Source: Betaproteobacteria bacterium (GTDB lineage: Bacteria; Pseudomonadota; Gammaproteobacteria; Burkholderiales; Casimicrobiaceae). Taken from it: a stretch of DNA of 11,547 bases. The translations under genes and the position numbers were made by a program. Where the stretch lies: the NCBI GenBank assembly GCA_003153335.1, contig PLYG01000235.1:18577-30123 (forward strand), given 5' to 3'. Under the pieces are notes generated by a model. It saw only the letters and a program-made list of their open reading frames with translations. It had not been told where the DNA came from and made no database searches. How positions within the stretch are numbered: position 1 is the first letter of the stretch; each line of letters opens with the position of its first letter. Shown one piece after another: positions 1-7,028 of the stretch.

Positions 1-297
1 AGGCCGAGGAGCAGTCATTGCCGGAAGCAACCTTGACCGTCCGGAGTTGGACAGGTTGAGCGGGCGATTATATCACCGTACCGACCACCTTTTCCGCATT
101 CCATTGCGGACGAATTGACTTGTTGGTGTCCCGCCGGTGCGGGGCGCTGGCGGCGACCGGCAACGCTGTCCCAGAGGGGCAGGTTGCACTATGTGCAATA
201 TGCAAACTAAGCCGCCGAATGCCGGGTGCAATCGCACAACGTGCCGCCATGGCGCTGTATGATCCAGCCATTGACGTTCGCTCGGGTGAGATGGGGC
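1..297. other. Left-edge region upstream of the coupling-protein gene; no confident gene
   Basis: I see no well-supported gene here. Two short + strand frames run in from the left edge and stop early, one at 57-59 and one at 116-118. Either could be the tail of an upstream gene, and I cannot tell which from so little sequence. The rest, about 119-297, looks like a leader for the gene starting at 298 and contains the dyad listed at 184-198. A second, weaker inverted repeat lies at 226-237 (GTGC, four bases, GCAC). Longer frames crossing this interval on both strands lack a recognisable product and overlap the real coupling-protein gene. Confidence 0.5.
184..198. promoter_or_regulatory. Operator-like perfect dyad upstream of the coupling-protein gene
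   Basis: TTGCAC and GTGCAA are perfect 6-bp inverted arms around a TAT centre, about 100 bp before the start at 298. A related half-site, TGCAA, follows at 202-206, and a second GTGC/GCAC dyad lies at 226-237. The arrangement suits a dimeric repressor or activator controlling transfer-gene transcription. TTGCAC could also serve as a -35 box, but I see no good -10 at the right spacing. The regulatory role is inference; the symmetry is directly visible. Confidence 0.45.
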
Positions 298-2211
298 ATG
301 GCAATACTGGCCAAGAAGCAGTTCGACACGGAGGCTGTATACAAGCTGCGCTTTGGCGGCGCGCGGGACACCGTTGCGCTCCTTGGCATCATGCTCGCCG
401 GGCTGTTTACCAGCCCCTCGCTGGCCAGCCTGAACGTGTTCGGGGTGTCTTTGGCGCCGTGGTTGCCGATGGGGCTGGCCTGCGTGGGCGCGAGTTGGCT
501 GACGCATCGCTTCCTGCAGGAAACGACCGCCACGCAACACGTACTCGAAACGGAGCTGGAGATCATCTCTTCGCCCTCCCCGGCCACCATGGGCCCCGAC
601 GGGCAGTTGTACGTGCAGGACCGGTCTGGCAACAAGAAGCCATGCCGGGGCCTGTTGTTCGGATACACGACCGACCGGGGTGAACCGGTGTTTGTCGATG
701 ACGAATCGCTGATGCAGCATGTTTTCATCATCGGCCAGTCGGGCGTCGGCAAGACGGTCGCCGCTTCACTGCTGATGTTTCAGCAAATCCAGCGCGGCGG
801 CGGGGTGATGTTCGTGGACGGCAAGCTCGATGCCAAGAACATCGAGTCGCTCTACCACTACTGTTGCTGGTGCGGCCGGGGACAGGACTTCTTGGTCATC
901 AACCCCGGCGATCCCGCCAACAGCAATACCTACAATCCGATCTTGAACGGCGATCCCGATGAAGTGGCCTCGCGGATTCTGCTGTTGATCCCCTCCACCG
1001 CGTCGTCACCGGGCGCCGATCACTACAAGCAGGAAGCGAATCAGGGTCTGATCACGCTGGTGCAGGCGCTGCAAGCGGCCGGCTGGGCCTATACGGTGAT
1101 GGACTTGTCGGTGCTTCTCGGCAACAGCAAGGCGCTACAGGACTTGGAGCGGCGCCTGATGAACCAATCGGCAAAGTCGCCGGCAACGAAAAACTTCCGC
1201 CTGTTCCTCGATAAGTTTCGTATTCCGGCCACGGACAAGAACGGTCAGGGCGGCGAAATCGACGTAACCAAATTGAAGAATACCTTTGGTGGCGTCGGCG
1301 GCAGACTGTTCGCTTTCGGCAGCGGTAAGTTCGGTGAAGTGATGAACACGTACACGCCCGATGTGGATATGTACGACGCTTTGCGACAGAACAAAGTGAT
1401 ATACGCAGCTTTACCCACGATGGGCAAAAGCGAGGCTGCGCAGAATTTCGGGAAGATCATTGTAGGCGATTTTCGTACTGCGGTGTCGTGGATTCAGGCG
1501 TTACCCGAGGAGTCGAGACCGTCACCGCCCTTCCTTTGTTTCTTCGACGAAGCGGGTGCGTACGTCGGGGAATCGTGGCCGCGTATTTTCGAGCAGGCGC
1601 GCTCTGCGAAGATCATTCTAATGCCTGCAGTGCAGACGTTCGCCAACTTCAAGGCCGTCTCCGAGGAACTTGCCGAGATGGTGACCGGCAACACGTGGAT
1701 CAAGCTCTTTTTCAAGATCGGCACGCACGTAAGCGCGCTCGAAGCCGCCGAGTTGATCGGCATGGAGATGGGCAAGATCAACACACTCACCGAGTCCAAC
1801 AGCAGTTCGCTCTCCGCCCAGTTCCTGCAAGCAGACCCCGACTTCTCCGGCAGCGCCGGCAGCGGGCTCGGACAGGGTTCGCGGGAACAGGAAGACTACC
1901 GGGTCTCCGCCGACGACCTCAAGGCATTGGATCGTGGCCAGTGCATCATGACCTACGGTGGACGCGAACTTTACGATCTGCGAATTCCATTGCTGAAGAT
2001 CGACGCCGAGACAGCCAAGCGTTTTGGCCCGACGCGGATCAATCACTACCGGCGCGAATTCCGCTTGGGCGCCAATCTGTTCACGGACAAATCACTGGAC
2101 CGGCTGTTGAAACTGGACAAGCCGGAAAAGCCGGCCGGACCCAGCAAGAAGGGCGGCAAGAAACAGGATTCGGATACCGGCGGCATCGACGGTATTGAAA
2201 ATGACGAATGA
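298..2211 (+). CDS. Type IV secretion coupling ATPase (VirD4/TraD/DotL class)
   Basis: A 637-residue inner-membrane ATPase expected to link the relaxosome or protein substrates to a type IV secretion channel. Two hydrophobic segments at about residues 24-45 and 48-70 form the N-terminal anchor. Walker A is GQSGVGKT at 146-153 and Walker B is FLCFFDEAG at 412-420. A VDGK motif (173-176) follows the first ATPase strand, as in DotL/TrbC-like coupling proteins. The C-terminus is Lys/Gly/Asp-rich and probably disordered, a common place for substrate-adaptor binding. I chose the start at 298 because GGTGAG lies just upstream and the protein then begins directly before the first membrane segment; in-frame starts at 226 and 259 are possible. 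A Cys cluster (YCCWC, 188-192) after Walker A is unusual. The family is confident; whether it is TraD-, TrbC- or DotL-like is not settled from sequence alone. Confidence 0.9.
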   Translation: MAILAKKQFDTEAVYKLRFGGARDTVALLGIMLAGLFTSPSLASLNVFGVSLAPWLPMGLACVGASWLTHRFLQETTATQHVLETELEIISSPSPATMGPDGQLYVQDRSGNKKPCRGLLFGYTTDRGEPVFVDDESLMQHVFIIGQSGVGKTVAASLLMFQQIQRGGGVMFVDGKLDAKNIESLYHYCCWCGRGQDFLVINPGDPANSNTYNPILNGDPDEVASRILLLIPSTASSPGADHYKQEANQGLITLVQALQAAGWAYTVMDLSVLLGNSKALQDLERRLMNQSAKSPATKNFRLFLDKFRIPATDKNGQGGEIDVTKLKNTFGGVGGRLFAFGSGKFGEVMNTYTPDVDMYDALRQNKVIYAALPTMGKSEAAQNFGKIIVGDFRTAVSWIQALPEESRPSPPFLCFFDEAGAYVGESWPRIFEQARSAKIILMPAVQTFANFKAVSEELAEMVTGNTWIKLFFKIGTHVSALEAAELIGMEMGKINTLTESNSSSLSAQFLQADPDFSGSAGSGLGQGSREQEDYRVSADDLKALDRGQCIMTYGGRELYDLRIPLLKIDAETAKRFGPTRINHYRREFRLGANLFTDKSLDRLLKLDKPEKPAGPSKKGGKKQDSDTGGIDGIENDE

Positions 2212-2234
2212 CAAGGTGAGTGCGCCATGAAGAT

Positions 2235-2239
2235 CGGAG
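2235..2239 (+). promoter_or_regulatory. Ribosome binding site that selects the start at 2246
   Basis: GGAGG sits five bases before the ATG at 2246. A competing start at 2227, in another frame, has AAGGTGAG upstream, so both starts could be read. Hand-counted third-position GC favours the 2246 frame up to the A run at 2504-2512, at roughly 70% against roughly 45% for the 2227 frame. Confidence 0.6.
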
Positions 2240-2245
2240 GGTTGC

Positions 2246-3138
2246 ATGAACGGGAACTGGGGCTTGGGCGTGATAGCGGCCCTGATGGTAGCGGTGATCC
2301 TGCTTATCTGGACACCGACGAGGCAGTTGCTAACGGCGACAGTCTCAACCTTTTTGACCCCCGCGTTTTTGGGGTGTCTGAGGGCGAGTTGGCTATGGCT
2401 TTTCTGGCTGCTGAAGAAGATTCTGATCAGCCATCGGACCTTGATCAAAAATTTAGTGACGCCACGGTGCATCATTTTCCCGACAATCGAAACGGATCGC
2501 GACAAAAAAAAACGCCAAAGACGATAAACCGCGTCACGGCGGAAGACTTCGCCACCGGCACGCAGCGGCAGGCGTACCTGCTGGTCGAGAAGATGAAGGA
2601 CGATCTGTTCGGCCACAAGAGCACGACCGAAACGCGGCGGGCCGCCATCGAGTTTTTCTTTTCCGACGAGACTACCGCCGACGATACGTTCTATCTCTGC
2701 TGCGAAGTGCTGGAGGCCCGGTGCGACGTGGTGCGGATGCGCTTCCAGTACGAATTCTGGCTGCGCTGGAAGCAGTTCGCAGAGCCTTTCCCCTTCGATG
2801 CCTGCGCTGTGCCCGAGCTGGTTCAGACGGAGGTGATGATGTGCGCCGGTCTGGAAGGGTTGTATCTGGCCCGCGAGGCGTGGGTGCGGCCGGGCATCGG
2901 CACTGACGAGCTACTGGCGTTGGCGACCAACGGCAAGCGTGATGAAGCCGTGATGAAACGGCACTTGCTGGCGCTGTACCTGATGGAGGAGCGTTTCCTG
3001 ATGAGTCAGGAAACAGGCATGTGGTACTTCACTGGCCGGAATCCGCAACTGGCGCGCATGCAGTTCGCACGCACTGCCGGTTATGAAGTCGTCAGAGGCG
3101 GCTCGATCTACTGGTCGGCAATGTTCCCGAGGTTCTGA
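2246..3138 (+). CDS. Membrane protein paired with the coupling ATPase; reading frame broken at an A9 run
   Basis: Two frames appear to form one gene. From 2246 the first frame encodes 93 residues with hydrophobic segments at about 5-22 and 37-62 and a basic tail, stopping at 2525-2527. From the A run at 2504-2512 the next frame stays open to 3138 and encodes about 208 soluble residues rich in Trp, Phe and acidic positions. Adding one A, or a -1 shift on the run, fuses them into a protein of about 297 residues. A 303-residue frame starting at 2227 also reaches 3138, but its first 90 codons overprint the hydrophobic frame with poor codon bias. Position directly after a DotL-like ATPase and the two-helix anchor recall DotM/IcmP/TrbA partners; that is inference, since I recognise no diagnostic motif. 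It may be a slippage-controlled gene, a pseudogene or a sequencing error. Confidence 0.6.
2504..2512 (+). repeat. A9 homopolymer at the frame switch
   Basis: Nine consecutive A's sit exactly where coding potential moves from the membrane frame (codons starting at 2246+3n) to the soluble-domain frame. Read as AAA AAA AAA in the first frame, this is a known type of site for transcriptional slippage or -1 ribosomal slippage. It is also the type of tract where sequencers drop a base. Confidence 0.75.
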
Positions 3139-4389
3139 GCGCTGCGCGCGGCACGTTCGGGTTGGGCAATGCGCTGACGATCCGGGTTTCGCCTTGCGGA
3201 GGTAGTTGCTGTTGCGCAGGCAGCGCAATGCGGTCAATGGCGACCTGTTTGGTCACGGCCGTATAGGTGAGAAAGCCGGCCAGTGAATAGGGGTCGATGG
3301 ATTGGTCGTAGCGGAAATCGTCGCCATCTTTTTCGCGATACCACGCGTTGGCTACGATATCCTTATTCGCGTCCATGGTGAGCGCGACCGCAAGACAGTC
3401 GCGTAGCGCGCCGTCGATTACGGGTTTCGCCGGCCTGGTACCTCCAATGAAAACGACGTGCACGGAGTAGAAGTCACCTGTGGCCTTGTCGTATTCACGC
3501 TCGGGGCTCGAATACACGCCCCGGCTTCGGCCGCAATCGAGCGGCGTAATCGATTGACTCGGGTCTGCGGCCAACCCCACCTTCGCACAGGAAGTCGCTG
3601 GTGCCGTCATAGTATTGATAGTCGCGCCCAGCGGCGGGGTAAGTTTTGATTCAGCGTGCGCTCGCAGGATTGTGTCGAGGCTGTCGCGCAGTCGCCGCGC
3701 GCCTGCAAACACCCCATCCTCCCCGGTGTCGAGGACGAGCTTGACCGCAGCGCCGATGTCGCCCACGCGCCATCCAACGATCTTGACGCCCGATGCCGCC
3801 TCGAACTTGTGTAACGACTCTTGCAACACGAGCAAGTCCTGCGCCCGGCGCTCGACTTCATTCGTAACGCGGTCGGCAAACTGCTGATTGAGCGCCCCGG
3901 TGGCCGCCGCGATCTCGTTCGCGACACGAGCGGAAGAGCCGTGTGCATGTTCGGCCGCGCGCAGCAGTGCGGCGAGGAATATACAGTCAAGGGGGGCAGG
4001 ATCGCGCTCTGGCGCGGGCTTTTCGCAGCGCAGCGTATTGCGTGCAGCTGGTACAACCCCCACGCGACCGGCAGCTCGCCGGGCTTGACGATGTCGTCAG
4101 CGGCCACCACGAGTGACCAGCGCTCGCAATACGCTGCAAAGCGCTCGGCCTTGGCCGGGTTCTTTCGCTCACGCAACCAATCGGCGTGGGAAATCTTGAT
4201 TTCCATTCCGTGCAGATGCAAGCCGCGCGACGGCCAGACGCTCATGACGATGGCGTCCGCCCAACCAGTCCCGCGCGCACCCGTCGCGTCCGCCACCTCG
4301 AACAGCGTGACGTGTTCGGGCGGAGCGAATTGCTTCCGCAAAGCGGCGCAAATGTGTTCGGTGACCGGATGTTGCCAGCGACTGGCCAT
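3092..4389 (-). CDS. PD-(D/E)XK nuclease-like protein with C-terminal extension; frame broken near 4041
   Basis: Begins at the ATG at 4389, two bases after the preceding stop. The first ~116 residues match a family of small restriction-fold proteins common on phages and conjugative elements. They have an acidic E-V-A-D stretch, then GWADAIVM and MEIKISHADWLRE, giving the D...E-x-K nuclease signature, then an aromatic WGLYQLH segment. Around 4041 the frame breaks. Adding one base continues into a helical, probably coiled-coil region ending with FEAASGVKIVGW. The joined product is about 432 residues, longer than I would expect for the nuclease family. The last ~172 residues (from an internal ATG at 3610 with no clear ribosome binding site) look like a different domain, so a fusion or a second gene is possible. 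DNA cleavage or repair is inferred. The 3' end overlaps the convergent gene by 47 bp. Confidence 0.55.
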
Positions 4390-4391
4390 TT

Positions 4392-4718
4392 TTATCCGCT
4401 GCCCGACGGATCGCCCAACAGTGAGTCGGCCAACTCCGCCAGAACATCGCCATGACACCACGCAGTCGGGTTCTGGCGCGTTTTGCACCAACAGCCCAAG
4501 GTTTGCCCACGGAGTTCATGCAGGCGCCGCAGAAGATGCGGTTGGTTGGGCAACCACGCCCGATACCGGACCTCAACCTCTTCGCGCGTGCCGTGAGTGC
4601 CAATGACGAAGGGATTGCCCAAGCCCGTATTCTTGAGCGAGCCATTGTTGCGCCCGATGTAGACAGTGAATGGCTCAATCTTGCAGTGAACGACGTTGGT
4701 GCCGAACGCGGATTTCAT
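4392..4718 (-). CDS. DUF4326 domain protein
   Basis: A 108-residue protein starting at the ATG at 4718. Recognised from VYIGRNNGS, LGNPF, a central R-x-x-W-L segment, and LRGQTLGCWC followed by WCHGDVLAELA. This is the DUF4326 pattern of conserved Gly/Asn/Pro and Cys/His residues, and the CWC...CH group could bind a metal. The molecular function of the family is not established; it is frequent on phages and mobile elements. The start overlaps the repaired stop of the LytTR gene in an ATGA, so the two are translationally coupled. Its own stop is two bases before the nuclease-like start. An upstream in-frame start at 4748 is less likely because it would run deeper into the LytTR gene. Confidence 0.8.
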   Translation of the reverse strand: MKSAFGTNVVHCKIEPFTVYIGRNNGSLKNTGLGNPFVIGTHGTREEVEVRYRAWLPNQPHLLRRLHELRGQTLGCWCKTRQNPTAWCHGDVLAELADSLLGDPSGSG

Positions 4719-5070
4719 GCCACCACCGTCCGTCGATGCTTCAGCCACTTGCGGAGGCCACCGGACTCGCGCCGACTGACCGGAATCAAGTCCGGCACAC
4801 CAACGACATCAATGGACCACCAACGCCAACTCTTACCCTCGCGCGGATTGCGGACGAACGAACGAGGTATTTCCGGTGCGTTCTGCGGAAGCGATTACCG
4901 AGCTGTTCCGCGAGTCGGTCGAGAGAGTCCTCGATCCGGTAAGTCTGTGTCGGGGTTGTGACGATGAGGTATTTTTCAGACGCAGCGAAGTAGATGATGT
5001 CGGCGACGGGTAACGTCACCACGCGCCCCTCACTCCGGATCACGATGCAGTCGCGTTGAGGATCACCCAT
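4715..5070 (-). CDS. LytTR-type DNA-binding regulator; frame broken at about 4836
   Basis: A stand-alone LytTR domain with no receiver domain. The first frame from the ATG at 5070 has CIVIRSEGRVVTLPVADI, IIYFAASEKYLIV and FRRTHRKYLVR, the usual order of strands and the basic H-R-K/S-Y-L-V motif. It then runs off family pattern and stops at 4786. One added base in the GGG at 4836-4838 restores a typical ending with SWRWWSID and DLIPVSRRESGGLRKWL (LytTR proteins end with P-V-S-R-R), finishing at 4715 in an ATGA overlap with the DUF4326 gene. The repaired length is about 118 residues. No strong ribosome binding site precedes 5070 (a distant GGGGTGG only). It probably regulates its own cluster; that is inference. 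Confidence 0.65.
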
Positions 5071-5140
5071 ATTGATTAACCACCCCGACCGACAGGTTGC
5101 GGCGGATTCTTCGGCGAGCGGGTGCGATGACGGTAGACAA

Positions 5141-5386
5141 TCATCCGAGTCCTTTCGCAGGATTTTCGTCCCAGTCAACAAAGAAGAGTTCAGGCAGTCG
5201 ATTGTGATGAACGCGGCGCCGCATCCCGTCGTCGAACACGACGACGATGCTGCGTGGACCCAGATCACTGACCGTCCCGCACACGCGCTCTGGGTGGGAT
5301 TCCACGGGCGCGCCACCGACCATGGACCCCAGTCGATACATCCGCCGGCCGACATCCACGGCTTCGGTTGTTACCGCCTCACTCAC
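5141..5386 (-). CDS. Small protein of unknown function (81 aa, GTG start)
   Basis: Starts at a GTG that overlaps the stop of the preceding secreted-protein gene as GTGA, which implies translational coupling. An internal ATG at 5341 is a possible alternative. The product is soluble, with no signal peptide. Its middle and end, IVVVFDDGMRRRVHHNRLPELFF, suggest a small beta-barrel-like fold with a basic stretch. I recognise no family. About 70 bp separate it from the LytTR start, so the cluster is probably one transcript. Confidence 0.65.
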   Translation of the reverse strand: MSEAVTTEAVDVGRRMYRLGSMVGGAPVESHPERVCGTVSDLGPRSIVVVFDDGMRRRVHHNRLPELFFVDWDENPAKGLG

Positions 5387-5706
5387 GGTTGAGCTACCCC
5401 AGCGCGATCCAGCACCTCACCATCAGCGGCAAGTGTTACGCGCATGGCACCTGCGCCGGAAATGACCGGGTAGCCCCGGTCGTCGTTGCCCCGGCTATAG
5501 GTGACGAGGAACACCCGGCGGCCGACTTCGAGTCCGCCCCGCCAATCGCACTTGTCCGGCAATTGGCAACCCGCCGCCCTCAGCGCCAGCTTGGCCGCCT
5601 CCCGCTCAGGCAGCGGCTTCGCTGATGTTTGCCCCAACGCGACAACCGCCCACGACGCAAGCAGCGAAGAGGCCAAGATCGCGGACAAAGATCGGAATAC
5701 CGGCAT
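5383..5706 (-). CDS. Small secreted protein with signal peptide (107 aa)
   Basis: First gene of the left-hand cluster. AGGAGA lies six bases before the ATG at 5706. The N-terminus has a basic residue, a hydrophobic stretch (about 8-24) and a plausible signal peptidase site after A-L-G-Q-T-S-A. The mature part has a Cys pair (GCQLPDKCDW) that could form a disulfide, and beta-rich sequence with VGRRVFLVTYSRG. It is probably periplasmic. I recognise no family. The stop overlaps the next start by four bases. Confidence 0.7.
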   Translation of the reverse strand: MPVFRSLSAILASSLLASWAVVALGQTSAKPLPEREAAKLALRAAGCQLPDKCDWRGGLEVGRRVFLVTYSRGNDDRGYPVISGAGAMRVTLAADGEVLDRAGVAQP

Positions 5707-5968
5707 ACAAAGTCTCCTATACGCACAGCTTGTTATATTACCAAACCGAACACGCTATTTATCAGCTACTGACGACAAAATGTGGAGAGCACCCGGTTCA
5801 ACTTGCCTTACAGGAGGTGACGCCGCGCGGCAGGAGCGCAGCACAAAGAGGAGGCGCGCGGCGCCGCGCTGGTAACGCCGCAAATAGCGAATGGATTATC
5901 CCCACGGGCGGGCATGTCCACACCCATCCCAACAGGCGAGCGCCCTCCTGCGCCGGGTGGCATTGGAA
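5707..5968. other. 262-bp intergenic region between lipoprotein and secreted-protein genes
   Basis: No convincing gene. About 5720-5790 is AT-rich compared with its surroundings and should hold the promoter of the cluster transcribed leftwards. Read on the - strand, TATAAC (5737-5732) could be a -10 box, but no good -35 lies 16-18 bases upstream. A perfect GC palindrome is at 5856-5869. An ORF on the + strand crossing this interval antisense to the flanking genes lacks features of a real protein. Confidence 0.5.
5856..5869. repeat. Perfect 14-bp GC palindrome
   Basis: GCGCGGCGCCGCGC reads the same on both strands. It lies about 100 bp after the lipoprotein stop and 150 bp before the next gene's start. 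No T run follows on either strand, so it is not a standard intrinsic terminator. It may be a protein-binding site or chance in GC-rich DNA. Confidence 0.35.
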
Positions 5969-6514
5969 CTACTTGGTCGGGACGGAGGCCGGGGTCGGCG
6001 CCGGCGCCAGAGCGAGGCCGTACTTGGCGATAAGGTATTGCTGCTGCAGCATGGCGAGCGTATTTTCGTTGGTCGCTACAGTGACCTTGGCCATCATGCC
6101 GATTAACCCACCGGAACCATCTGCATTGGCTTGTGCCGCCGCCAGCCTTGCCTGTTGGGCAGTGATTTCCGACGCGATCTCGGCGGCACGAAGCGGGTCA
6201 TCCTTGGTGGCGTTCACAACGATGGTGATTTTTGCGTCGGATTCCAACGCTTGCACACGCTGGTCCAACAGCGCCTCATTGGTCTTGAGCACCTCCAGTC
6301 GCACTCCAACCAGCGCCTTGATCAATCCACCCTCGTACTTCGCATTCTCCGCAGCCGCGTCCGTAACAGCAGCACGGACCGTCGCGAGCTGCGCCTTGAG
6401 CGACGCCAGTTGCGCCTGCTCCTCAGCGGACAACTTATGACCGCAGGCAGCCAGTGCGAAGACAACGAAGCAGACCAACGCGGCGCTGCGGGCGAAACGC
6501 TTGGGGTGGGTCAT
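5969..6514 (-). CDS. Coiled-coil lipoprotein of unknown function (181 aa)
   Basis: The ATG at 6514 is preceded by AGGA at seven bases. Residues 5-24 form a lipoprotein signal (basic start, hydrophobic core, lipobox LAAC with Cys24), so the mature protein should be lipid-anchored in the envelope. Ala/Leu/Gln/Glu-rich heptad-like sequence at about 27-75 and 90-150 indicates long helices or a coiled coil, interrupted by a Gly-rich turn (DGSGGLIGMM). The tail is Pro/Ala-rich. An in-frame extension to 6598 exists but would overlap the upstream gene and put the signal peptide inside the protein. I recognise no family; an entry-exclusion or envelope role is a guess from its mobile-element context. 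Confidence 0.8.
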   Translation of the reverse strand: MTHPKRFARSAALVCFVVFALAACGHKLSAEEQAQLASLKAQLATVRAAVTDAAAENAKYEGGLIKALVGVRLEVLKTNEALLDQRVQALESDAKITIVVNATKDDPLRAAEIASEITAQQARLAAAQANADGSGGLIGMMAKVTVATNENTLAMLQQQYLIAKYGLALAPAPTPASVPTK

Positions 6515-6563
6515 CGTAGTTCCTGACGCAGTTAGTGATTGAATGTCGGACGAGACGGACTCA

Positions 6564-6917
6564 CTATTCACCGTCGCGGTGACGAAGCAATGCATCACTT
6601 CGTTTCATAGCGGACTGCAGCGCGCGCTCTTTCTTGACCTCCGCCACCTCGCGAGCGCGCCCCGCCAGAGATAACCCTTTAGCCGGAGACGAACCGGGTC
6701 GTTCCGCCGCCCTGCGGAGGCGCTCGACCTCAACCGCCGCCGCGACGGCGGCCCGCACGTGATCAGGCAGGCCCCGATGGTCAGCCGAAGTGTCTGGCAT
6801 ACGGTAGGTTTTCAACGCACGCGGCGATACATCAATGAGAGTGGCGAATTCGTCCCACGTGACGCGCAGAGTTTTCTTGGCCGCGCGCAGGATAGCCTGC
6901 TGAGGTGGTTTGGGCAT
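6564..6917 (-). CDS. Small putative HTH DNA-binding protein (117 aa)
   Basis: The central segment, about residues 11-40 (TWDEFATLIDVSPRALKTYRMP), reads as a helix-turn-helix: an acidic helix, a turn at D-V-S-P, then a recognition helix with R-A-L-K-T-Y. The C-terminal half is Ala/Arg/Glu-rich and helical. I chose the ATG at 6917 because a possible earlier ATG at 6935 lies inside a 15-bp dyad (6928-6942) that looks like an operator; the longer form would add six residues. Neither start has a clear ribosome binding site, so a very short leader or leaderless message is possible. It ends 49 bp before the lipoprotein start. It is probably a transcriptional regulator, perhaps of its own promoter; that is inference. 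Confidence 0.65.
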   Translation of the reverse strand: MPKPPQQAILRAAKKTLRVTWDEFATLIDVSPRALKTYRMPDTSADHRGLPDHVRAAVAAAVEVERLRRAAERPGSSPAKGLSLAGRAREVAEVKKERALQSAMKRSDALLRHRDGE

Positions 6918-6927
6918 GATAGTGATA

Positions 6928-6942
6928 GTACGCATTGCGTAC
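6928..6942. promoter_or_regulatory. Operator-like dyad at the start of the HTH gene
   Basis: GTACGCA and TGCGTAC are perfect 7-bp inverted arms around one T. Outside them, GTGATA (6922-6927) and TATCAC (6955-6960) form a second, wider inverted repeat. Direct GATAGT copies are at 6918-6923 and 6924-6929. Read on the - strand, TTGTGG and TACGGT lie about 16 bases apart and could be -35 and -10 boxes, which would put the dyad at the transcription start. Autorepression by the HTH protein is the simplest model. Confidence 0.5.
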
Positions 6943-7028
6943 CGTACCGCATCGTATCACAACCACAAGTGTCGCACCATCAACCGCTCCGGCCACGCCA
7001 GCCGCCCCCAACAGCGGAAGCAGGTTCG

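Noticed and set aside
1488..2198. Second + strand ORF inside the coupling-protein gene
   Set aside because: Arg-rich frame with no recognisable motif, a shadow of the well-supported ATPase gene.
2227..2503. N-terminal 90 residues of the 303-residue frame from 2227
   Set aside because: Third-position GC is low and the overprinted frame from 2246 has hydrophobic segments and a GGAGG site. The downstream part of this frame is retained as the soluble domain.
5856..5869. GC palindrome as a terminator for the lipoprotein gene
   Set aside because: No T run follows on either strand and it is about 100 bp past the stop; kept only as a repeat.
6533..6566. TAGTGA/TCACTA inverted repeat between the HTH and lipoprotein genes
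   Set aside because: Six-base arms around a 22-base loop, and one arm includes a stop codon; too weak to call.
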